NCBI GenBank assembly: GCA_029288095.1
Contig: JARFPW010000143.1
Coordinates: forward strand, 1 to 27,550
From: Gemmatimonadota bacterium
GTDB taxonomy: Bacteria; Gemmatimonadota; Gemmatimonadetes; Palauibacterales; Palauibacteraceae
Direction: 5' to 3'
Length of the DNA stretch: 27,550 bases
Positions 15,253 to 21,629 of this stretch are shown here, one piece after another. Position 1 is the first letter of the stretch; every line of letters begins with the position of its first letter. The position numbers and the translations under genes were made by a program. The notes under the pieces are model-generated. The model saw only the letters and a list, made by a program, of their open reading frames with translations. It was not told where the DNA came from and did not search any database.

Positions 15253-16500
15253 ATGCGTATATCCAGTCTTGCGGCCTGTCTGATGGTCGCCGTGTTCAGT
15301 GCGTGCGGGGACGGAGCCTCCGCGGCCAGCGATTGGGCCGGGAGCGTGACGGACAGTGCCGGCATCGCACTCGTCAGCAACCCGTCGACACCCGCCTGGT
15401 CGGCCGAGCAGGCGTGGGGCACGGAGGAAGTTCTGCGGATCGGAGAGGCAGCCGGAGACGCCGACTACCAGTTCGGCCAGATCGCCGGCATCGGCGTGAC
15501 GTCGGACGGACGAATCCTCGTTCTCGACCAGCAGGCACAGCGCGTCCAGGTATACGGCCCGGATGGCGTCTACCAGAGTTCGATCGGTCGGCCGGGCAGT
15601 GGTCCCGGTGAACTCGGACCGGCGGCAAGCGCGCTGTTCGTCGGCCGCGGCGACACCATACTCATCCCGGATCTCGGCAATCAGCGCGTGAACGTCACCG
15701 TGCTGGACGGCGAGTCGACGAGCTTTGCGATTCAGATGGAACAGGGCATTCCGATGCGCTACGATCTTCTGGAGTCGGGCACGCTCGTGGCGCAGCGGCG
15801 GGCGCTCAACCTGCCGAACCAGGACGCAGTTACGAACGACCTGATCGCGACACAGGGCTACGACGGCTCGATTCTCGACACACTGTTGACCCCGAGGCGC
15901 GGCGACACGTTCACGTTTACCAACGACCGCCCGGTGTTCAGGATCTTCTCCCCGGAGCCGATGTGGACAACGCTGTCGGGAGATCGGTTGGCGTTCGCGA
16001 CGAATGACTCCTACAGAATTGAGGTTTTCGGGGCGGATGGCACACTCGGACGAATTGTCTCCCAACCCTACGAGCCGACACCGGTCACCGACTCGCACGA
16101 GCGTACGCTGATCGACCTCATGCGTAGCCAGTTCGAACGCAACGGCGTGCCACCGGCTCAGATGGACCTGCTGATGGAGGGAGTGAGCTTCGCCGACACA
16201 TGGCCCGCGTTCACGCAGATGCGGGCGGGACCGGACGGCACGCTGTGGATCCAGCGGGTCCGGTACCTGAGCGACCTCACCGAGGAGGAACTCGAAACGT
16301 ACAATCCGACCCTGGACCAGGGGTCCCCGGAGTGGGACGTGTTCGACTCCGAGGGTCGCTATCTCGGCGTCGTCGAACTCCCGGGTCGATTCACCCCGTT
16401 CACCGTGGACGGAGATCTGTGGTATGGCGTCGTGCGGGATGATTTCGACGTGCAGTACGTGCAGATCCTGCGGATCACGGGAGTGGAGTCTTCCTCCTAG
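15253..16500 (+). CDS. 6-bladed beta-propeller lipoprotein (second copy)
   Basis: The start is taken at ATG 15253 (415 residues), where a compact signal peptide MRISSLAACLMVAVFSAC begins; an in-frame GTG at 15241 is also possible and neither has a clear ribosome-binding site. The lipobox FSAC makes Cys18 the lipidated residue. The mature protein carries VTDSAGIALVSNP, matching the N-terminal signature of the propeller at 4500-5672. It continues with NHL-like blades (IAGIGVTSDGRILVLDQQAQ, RVQVYGPDGVYQSSIGRPG, LIPDLGNQRVNVTVLDG) and a C-terminal GRYLGVVELPGRFTPF. The GSGPGE motif after blade one is typical of this family. The surface role is unknown. It is the first plus-strand gene after the tRNA and is followed by a 102-base gap. 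Confidence 0.87.
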   Translation: MRISSLAACLMVAVFSACGDGASAASDWAGSVTDSAGIALVSNPSTPAWSAEQAWGTEEVLRIGEAAGDADYQFGQIAGIGVTSDGRILVLDQQAQRVQVYGPDGVYQSSIGRPGSGPGELGPAASALFVGRGDTILIPDLGNQRVNVTVLDGESTSFAIQMEQGIPMRYDLLESGTLVAQRRALNLPNQDAVTNDLIATQGYDGSILDTLLTPRRGDTFTFTNDRPVFRIFSPEPMWTTLSGDRLAFATNDSYRIEVFGADGTLGRIVSQPYEPTPVTDSHERTLIDLMRSQFERNGVPPAQMDLLMEGVSFADTWPAFTQMRAGPDGTLWIQRVRYLSDLTEEELETYNPTLDQGSPEWDVFDSEGRYLGVVELPGRFTPFTVDGDLWYGVVRDDFDVQYVQILRITGVESSS

Positions 16501-16563
16501 TCGGACCCCGCGGACGGTGCCCGGTGTTACTTTCTTACGGCGGGCGTCGTCTTGCGGTTGGAA

Positions 16564-16584
16564 CCGTGACGATCGAGCTCACGG
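16564..16584. promoter_or_regulatory. Inverted repeat CCGTGA-N9-TCACGG before the Arg/Asp-rich protein gene
   Basis: Two perfect 6-base arms (16564-16569 and 16579-16584) flank a 9-base spacer; whole length 21 bases. It ends a few bases before the AGGAG ribosome-binding site of the gene at 16603. The size fits a dimeric regulator site or a short leader hairpin. The remainder of the 16501-16602 gap shows nothing I can name. Confidence 0.35.
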
Positions 16585-16602
16585 CGAGACAGGAGTAGGA
16601 AG

Positions 16603-17679
16603 ATGAGAACTTCACGAGGCAGACCTCGACGAAGTGTCGTCGGTCGCATCGCGATGATCGCGACTCTGGCGGTTATGGGTACGGCGATTGCGGCACCTGC
16701 TCATGCCCAGAGCCGATCGAAGCTGAAGGCCAGAAGTAGCGAGGTGAAGCGATCGACCCCGCGGAAACAGTCGGCGCGTCAGCAGTCGGCGCGCAAGGCG
16801 TCCGCACGCAACCAGTCGGCACGCGCGAAGTCCGCACGCAACCAATCGGTGATCAACCGCGCACGGGCTCGAACGAAGGCGGCTCCGCCGAGCCGTCCGC
16901 GCCAGGCGCGGCCCGGCACGCTTTCGTCCACCGATCGCCGCATCGTCTCCCGGATGCCCGAGCGCGTCCGTCCGCAGGATCGTAACCGAGGCGACCGCAC
17001 CGGCGACCGGGACCGTTCCGGGGACCGTGATCGCGGCGACAGGACAGGCAACCGCACAGGCGACCGGGACCGAGCGACGGATCGTTCGCGCGATCGAAGT
17101 TCTGATCGAGGCCGCACCACGCCGAGAGATCGGCGGGATCGTGACAGGTACGACCGCGACCGCTGGGACCGCGACCGTTGGGACCGTGACCGCTGGGACC
17201 GCAACCGTGACCGCACGCGGCGCGACCGTCGCCCGGATTATCGGCCCGGAAGGACCTGGAAGCGGGGTCCCCGCATTGGATTCCGAATCAATGTACTGCC
17301 GAGGCACTACAGTCGGATCCGGCTGGGAGGCCTGTACTTCTACTACAGCAGCGGCACGTACTACCGGAGATACGGGAGCTATTACCGTGTCGTAGCGGCA
17401 CCTTACGGAGCACGCATCCGGTATCTGCCGGTCGGACACCAGATCATCTGGGTGCGCGGCACGAGGGTGCACTACTACGACGGCGTGTTCTACCGGTGGG
17501 ATCCGTACTATGGCGGATACATCGTGATCGAGGCGCCATACGGCGTCGAGGTCGAATACCTGCCGGAGGACTACGACGAGGTCTGGTACGGTGGTGAGAT
17601 GTTCTATCACTCACGGGGTGTCCACTATCGTCCGGTGCACCGGTCGGGATTCACATTCTTCCTGACGGTTCGGCTGTAG
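16603..17679 (+). CDS. Secreted Arg/Asp-rich low-complexity protein with DUF6515-like C-terminus
   Basis: AGGAG lies seven bases before ATG 16603. The 358-residue product has a signal peptide with cleavage after AHA (residue 35). Residues 56-83 are five-residue repeats of the QSARQ/ASARN type. Residues 125-210 are an Arg/Asp repeat zone, first GDRTGDRDR units, then four YDRDR/WDRDR units at 183-202. Residues 243-358 are Tyr/Gly-rich beta-type sequence resembling DUF6515, made of two copies of about 45 residues (243-286 and 288-331; shared cores APYGARIRYLP and APYGVEVEYLP) plus a third half. The basic-acidic tract is probably disordered and could bind nucleic acid, polysaccharide or mineral; this is inference. 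A strong terminator follows, so it ends a transcription unit. Confidence 0.85.
   Translation: MRTSRGRPRRSVVGRIAMIATLAVMGTAIAAPAHAQSRSKLKARSSEVKRSTPRKQSARQQSARKASARNQSARAKSARNQSVINRARARTKAAPPSRPRQARPGTLSSTDRRIVSRMPERVRPQDRNRGDRTGDRDRSGDRDRGDRTGNRTGDRDRATDRSRDRSSDRGRTTPRDRRDRDRYDRDRWDRDRWDRDRWDRNRDRTRRDRRPDYRPGRTWKRGPRIGFRINVLPRHYSRIRLGGLYFYYSSGTYYRRYGSYYRVVAAPYGARIRYLPVGHQIIWVRGTRVHYYDGVFYRWDPYYGGYIVIEAPYGVEVEYLPEDYDEVWYGGEMFYHSRGVHYRPVHRSGFTFFLTVRL
16768..16851 (+). repeat. Tandem 15-base units encoding QSAR-type pentapeptides
   Basis: The stretch encodes QSARQ, QSARK, ASARN, QSARA, KSARN, QSV in frame. Units differ at third positions and at a few amino acids, so the repeat is degenerate at DNA level and kept at protein level. 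Confidence 0.7.
17149..17208 (+). repeat. Four tandem 15-base units encoding (Y/W)DRDR
   Basis: Four consecutive in-frame units encode YDRDR, WDRDR, WDRDR and WDRNR. They differ by only a few bases, mostly at third codon positions, indicating recent expansion by slippage or unequal crossing over inside the Arg/Asp-rich zone. Confidence 0.8.
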
Positions 17680-17726
17680 GCCGGAAATGGGTGCGGGCAC
17701 AGCTCGCCTGAGAGTCCGCAACAGGG

Positions 17727-17761
17727 GCGGGGGCGTCGTTACGGCGCCCCCGCTCTTTTTT
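17727..17761 (+). terminator. Strong rho-independent terminator
   Basis: GCGGGGGCG (17727-17735) pairs perfectly with CGCCCCCGC (17745-17753). Inside, T-G, C-G and G-C pairs can extend the stem to 12 pairs around a 3-base loop TTA. A T-rich tail (TC then six T, 17754-17761) follows. It lies 47 bases after the stop of the Arg/Asp-rich protein gene. Confidence 0.9.
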
Positions 17762-17804
17762 GTGCGCGCGAATCCCCGGCGTGACCGAACGCGTAGATTG
17801 AGAC

Positions 17805-18299
17805 ATGAACACGCTCCTGGCACTCGGCGCCGTGGCCGCGATGATCGTATCGCTGCTGGCCATCCCGCTTGGGATTCCCGGCCTGTGGATCATGGTGGGG
17901 ATTCTCTCGGTAGGCTTGATCGCTGGCGAGGTCTCGCTGGGGATTTATGGTCTACTGGTAGGCCTGACGATCGCCGCAGAGGTCGCGGAATGGGTCACCG
18001 TGGAGCGTCTCGGCCGCCGATTCGGAGGGACGAATCGCACGTTCTGGGGGGCGCTGGCCGGCGGTGCGATCGGCGCGATCGTCGGAGCGCCCGTGCCGGT
18101 CGTGGGACCGCTGGTCGGCGCATTCCTGGGTACGCTCGCCGGAGCGGCGGTCGCCACCTGGCTTCACACGCGACGGCTCGGAAATGCTGTCCGCGCCGGT
18201 TGGGGTGCTCTGCTGGGCCGGGCGGCGGCCGTGGCCATCAAGGTATTCGTCGGATTGGTTATTCTCGTTCTGGGCGGTGGCGCCTGGCTACTCGGGTAG
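17805..18299 (+). CDS. DUF456-family membrane protein
   Basis: The 164-residue product is almost wholly hydrophobic. Segments lie at about 3-22 (TLLALGAVAAMIVSLLAIPL), 26-60, 82-120 (Gly/Ala-rich, FWGALAGGAIGAIVGAPVPV) and 143-164. The opening ...LAIPLGIPGLWIMVG, the EVAEW motif near 59-63 and the glycine-zipper middle match the DUF456 family of bacterial membrane proteins, which has no established function. It starts after the terminator at 17727-17761, so it has its own promoter, not identified. No clear ribosome-binding site precedes ATG 17805. Its last 12 bases overlap the convergent SnoaL-like gene. Confidence 0.85.
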   Translation: MNTLLALGAVAAMIVSLLAIPLGIPGLWIMVGILSVGLIAGEVSLGIYGLLVGLTIAAEVAEWVTVERLGRRFGGTNRTFWGALAGGAIGAIVGAPVPVVGPLVGAFLGTLAGAAVATWLHTRRLGNAVRAGWGALLGRAAAVAIKVFVGLVILVLGGGAWLLG

Positions 18300-18707
18300 C
18301 ATAGGCCCGGCATCTAGGTCGTACACGAGATCGTTCAGATGCACGTAGCGCTCGATGTACCATTCGTCGTCGGACTCCCGACGCCAGACGATCAGGTACT
18401 CGCCCGAATGGCTGCTCCGCCGACCGTCGTGCCGGGAAATCAGGGCTGAGGTGAACGTCCCGCGATCTACGGCCCAGTCTCCCGCGAGCTGGAGGCGTGG
18501 ACCATGTACCGTGAAATCGTAATCGTAAAGCTCGAAGAACGGCGCCATCCAATCGCGCACGGCCTCTCGACCAGCCAGCGCGGCCATACCGGGCGGAAAC
18601 CACACGACATCCGCCGTCAACAAGCGCATGCAGGCATCCGCGTCTCCGGCGGTGGTCACGTCGATCCAAGTCTGTCGTCGACCTTCGATCGCCACTCGAT
18701 CGCTCAC
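18288..18707 (-). CDS. SnoaL-like / NTF2-fold protein
   Basis: The start is GTG 18707, four bases from the preceding transporter stop, with GGAGG nine bases upstream inside that gene. The 139-residue product fits the cone-shaped NTF2/SnoaL fold: an N-terminal helix (WIDVTTAGDADACMRLLTADVVWFPPG), the loop LAGREAVRDWMAPFFELYD, then curved sheet strands (WAVDRGTFTSALISRH, EYLIVWRRESDDEWYIERYVHLN). This is the pattern of DUF4440/SnoaL_3 proteins, most of which are unassigned small-molecule binders or isomerase-like enzymes. It is translated with SLC12 paralogue 2, so a role tied to that transporter is possible. It overlaps the convergent DUF456 gene by 12 bases. Confidence 0.85.
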   Translation of the reverse strand: MSDRVAIEGRRQTWIDVTTAGDADACMRLLTADVVWFPPGMAALAGREAVRDWMAPFFELYDYDFTVHGPRLQLAGDWAVDRGTFTSALISRHDGRRSSHSGEYLIVWRRESDDEWYIERYVHLNDLVYDLDAGPMLPE

Positions 18708-18710
18708 GCG

Positions 18711-20948
18711 CTACCCCTCCGGTTTGACCAGAATCTCACTGAATGCGACATCCTCAGCCGCGAGAACGAATGCCGTGCTCGGCATGCCTGTCACACCGGC
18801 CTGAACGCGTTCGTAGTACGCCTCCCAATCGTCATCGGGAGCGCGCATGCCGATGAACACGAAGTCCGCACCGGCCGATGATTCCCGGAAGATCTCCAGG
18901 AACGGCCTGCCGTCCCCGACGATCGCCTCACAATTGGCATCCGTTCGCAGGCCGCTGACGATGTGTTCCAGGTTCGCCCGCGCGGAAGCCGCAGCGTCCT
19001 CATTTGGTACTACCATCTTTACCCGCAATTCCGCGCCGCGCCAGACGAAACTGGTCTGGAGCAAGTAGGCGAGCGTCAGCATCAGCCCACCGTTATTCTG
19101 CAGACCGCCCCACCAGACGTCGATTCGACGGCGACGCCCGAAATCAACATCGTGATTGTGGTGGAGGATCACGACGTTGCGCCTCGCGTCGTGGAAGCCC
19201 GCGATCATGCGGCAGTAAGCGATCCGGTGATCCTCGGACTCCGTGTCGCCGAGAAGCACCGTATTGGGCGTCAGGGCGCCGATTCCATACGCCTCGATCA
19301 GGCGCGTGGCGCCGTCGAACGCGTCGGGTGCTCGGATGATTCGAATCAGCGCCTGCACGCCGCGCCGGGCCAGGTAGTCGCTGATCGTTCGTTCCATCCC
19401 ACGCTGTCGATCGAGGGTGATCCCCTCGTCCGACAGCACGCTGCTCACCGTGACCAGAGCCCTGCGGTGGGCGATCCAGCTCGCGAATTCGATCAGGTAC
19501 CAGCGGCGCGTGGGTGAGCCGGAAAGCACGAGCAGGTGGGGACGCCAGTTCTTCGGGTCGCTCGCGTCCTGCAGTCGGAACAGGCCGGCGCGCGTCACCG
19601 CCATCCACAGGCCACGCCGTACATCGCCCCACGTCGTCTGCAGTTCACGCCGCTGCAGCCACAGATAGATACCCCCGACCACCGCGGCCGCCACGGCGGT
19701 CGCGCCGGCGTTGATCAGCATCATGACCGCGACGCAGCCGATCGCGCCGAGCGCCGACAGATACCAAGGTACCCGGAAGCGCGGACGGAACGACGGGCTC
19801 CCAAGCGCTCGCTCCAGGCCCGCCGCCACGTTGAGGACGCCGTACGTCGTGAGGAAGAACATCGTCAGGATCGGCGCGATCAGGTTCAGGTCGCCGAGCC
19901 ACACCGCGGCCAGCGCGATGGCCAGTGTTACGAGAGTGCCGATGCGCGGAGTGTCGTCCTCGCCGCTCCCCTTCCCAACCCAACGAAAGGCGCCGGGCAC
20001 GATTCCGTCTCGGGCAAGCGCCTGCAGTACACGCGGGGCGCCCATGATGCTGCCGACCGCGCTCGACAGGGTAGCGCCCCAAACGCCCAGCAGTATGGCA
20101 TCGCCCCAGATGGCAATGCGGCGCATGATCATCGGGTCGCTGATCAGCTGCTCCGATCCGGCGCGCGCGGCCAGGAGAACGGGCAATACCATGTAGATCA
20201 GGTACCCGACGCCGACCGCCGCCAGTGTACCTCTAGGGATCGACTTGTCCGGTTCGGTCAGATCGCCCGACATGTTCACGCCGGCCATGATGCCCGTGAC
20301 CGCCGGGAAGAACACCGCGAACACCACCCAGAATCCGTGGCGGGTCACGTCTCCCACGGGGGCACTCAACGCGTCGTGTGCTTCGGGACCTACTGAACCA
20401 CCGAAGAGCAGCGAGACCAGCGACAGCCCGATCGCGGCCATGATGAAGTACTGCGCCCTGATCGCGGCGCGCGCCGACGTGAGGGCGAGGGCTGCCACGG
20501 CGATGGTGGTCGCGACCCCCACGAGTCTTTGGTCGAGGACCGGGAACACGTTCACGAGACTTTCCGCGAACCCGATCGTATACAGCGCGACCGACAGGGC
20601 CTGTGCAAAGAACAGCGGGATCCCGACTGCGCCGCCGGTCTCCAGTCCCAGGGAGCGGCTGATCATGTAGTAGGCGCCGCCGACGCGCACGCGCTGATCG
20701 GTGGCAATGGCCGAAATGGAGAGGGCGGTCAGGAAAGTGATCGACGTGGCGATCGTAACGATCAGCAGAGTCCCGAGCAGACCTACGTTGCCGACGACCC
20801 AGCCGAAACGGAGGTACATGATGACGCCGAGGATCGTGAGAATCGACGGCGTGAACACCCCACCGAATGTGCCAAGCCCGGCGCCCTTGGTCTGGACGAC
20901 GGTCTGCGGCTGCGGGGGACGGGTGGTGCGTGAGCTGTTGGGACTCAT
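18711..20948 (-). CDS. SLC12-like cation-chloride cotransporter (paralogue 2)
   Basis: The 745-residue product is paralogous to the one at 12035-14257. The first membrane segment (GVFTPSILTILGVIMYLR then FGWVVGNVG, about 30-56), the loop RVRVGGAYYMISRSLGLE, and MSGDLTEPDKSIPRGT carry the cation-chloride cotransporter pattern. About 12 membrane segments precede a cytoplasmic SLC12 C-terminal domain beginning NWRPHLLVLSGSPTRR. The end (DFVFIGMRAPDDDWEAYYER) is again USP-like. The N-terminal tail before the first segment is polar and Pro/Gln/Thr-rich. Transported ions cannot be read from sequence; Cl- with K+ and/or Na+ is the family expectation. No Shine-Dalgarno precedes ATG 20948. It forms a two-gene unit with the SnoaL-like gene. 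Confidence 0.9.
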   Translation of the reverse strand: MSPNSSRTTRPPQPQTVVQTKGAGLGTFGGVFTPSILTILGVIMYLRFGWVVGNVGLLGTLLIVTIATSITFLTALSISAIATDQRVRVGGAYYMISRSLGLETGGAVGIPLFFAQALSVALYTIGFAESLVNVFPVLDQRLVGVATTIAVAALALTSARAAIRAQYFIMAAIGLSLVSLLFGGSVGPEAHDALSAPVGDVTRHGFWVVFAVFFPAVTGIMAGVNMSGDLTEPDKSIPRGTLAAVGVGYLIYMVLPVLLAARAGSEQLISDPMIMRRIAIWGDAILLGVWGATLSSAVGSIMGAPRVLQALARDGIVPGAFRWVGKGSGEDDTPRIGTLVTLAIALAAVWLGDLNLIAPILTMFFLTTYGVLNVAAGLERALGSPSFRPRFRVPWYLSALGAIGCVAVMMLINAGATAVAAAVVGGIYLWLQRRELQTTWGDVRRGLWMAVTRAGLFRLQDASDPKNWRPHLLVLSGSPTRRWYLIEFASWIAHRRALVTVSSVLSDEGITLDRQRGMERTISDYLARRGVQALIRIIRAPDAFDGATRLIEAYGIGALTPNTVLLGDTESEDHRIAYCRMIAGFHDARRNVVILHHNHDVDFGRRRRIDVWWGGLQNNGGLMLTLAYLLQTSFVWRGAELRVKMVVPNEDAAASARANLEHIVSGLRTDANCEAIVGDGRPFLEIFRESSAGADFVFIGMRAPDDDWEAYYERVQAGVTGMPSTAFVLAAEDVAFSEILVKPEG

Positions 20949-21053
20949 GGACGCGAATGGATAACCGCGGGGTGCTGGAATGTCGAGCGTCGCACGGCCA
21001 GGCTATCATTCCGGCATCCGAGAATACCGTGTCAACGATGAACCGGAGATCGC
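20949..21053. promoter_or_regulatory. Divergent intergenic region (SLC12 paralogue 2 / DNA glycosylase)
   Basis: The 105 bases separate two divergent genes and must hold both promoters. TATCAT at 21004-21009 is a possible -10 for the glycosylase gene, but no good -35 precedes it at the usual distance. Nothing else stands out. Confidence 0.3.
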
Positions 21054-21629
21054 ATGCCGCGCTGCGCCTGGGCCGGGACGGACCCGCTGATGGTCGCGTA
21101 TCACGACGAGGAATGGGGCGTGCCCGTGCACGACGACCGCAAGCTGTTCGAGTTCCTCGTACTCGATGCGTTTCAGGCCGGATTGAGCTGGCGAACGATC
21201 CTGAACAAGCGGGAGAACTTTCGCGCGGCGTTCGATGAGTTCGATGCCCGACAGATCGCCGGATACGGCGAGCCGGAACGCCAACGACTGCTGGCCGACG
21301 CGGGCATCGTCAGGAACAGGATGAAGATCGACGCGACGATCGGGAACGCTCGAGAGTTTCTGCGGCTCCAGGCCGAACACGGGTCGTTCGATACCTGGAT
21401 CTGGCAGTTCACGGGTGGCCGGACCATTCGCAATTCGTGGGCGTCGCTCGACGAGATTCCGGCCACGGCAGATGCATCCGATGTGATGAGCAAGGCCCTC
21501 AAGGCCGAGGGGTTCCGCTTCGTAGGCTCGACGATCTGCTACGCGTTCATGCAAGCCGCGGGTATGGTCAACGACCATGAAACGGGGTGCTTCCGGTACG
21601 CCGAGATAGAGGCGGCGGAGGCCCGCTAG
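21054..21629 (+). CDS. tag: DNA-3-methyladenine glycosylase I
   Basis: The enzyme excises 3-methyladenine from alkylated DNA, starting base-excision repair. The 191-residue product matches E. coli Tag along its length: RCAWAGTDPLMVAYHDEEWG (3-22), QAGLSWRTILNKRENFR (41-57), and the C-terminal FVGSTICYAFMQAAGMVNDH (156-175). The structural zinc ligands are all present at the E. coli positions: C4, H17, H175 and C179. The E. coli base-contact Glu38 is Asp38 here (VLDAFQAGLSW), a variant I believe also occurs in other Tag subfamilies. CCGGAG lies a few bases before ATG 21054. The stop overlaps that of the convergent gamma-glutamyltransferase gene in CTAG (21626-21629). Confidence 0.96.
   Translation: MPRCAWAGTDPLMVAYHDEEWGVPVHDDRKLFEFLVLDAFQAGLSWRTILNKRENFRAAFDEFDARQIAGYGEPERQRLLADAGIVRNRMKIDATIGNAREFLRLQAEHGSFDTWIWQFTGGRTIRNSWASLDEIPATADASDVMSKALKAEGFRFVGSTICYAFMQAAGMVNDHETGCFRYAEIEAAEAR

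Noticed and set aside
16768..17208. Tandem repeats considered as a CRISPR or satellite array
   Set aside because: Units are 15 bases, in frame, without spacers, and encode regular pentapeptides inside one gene.
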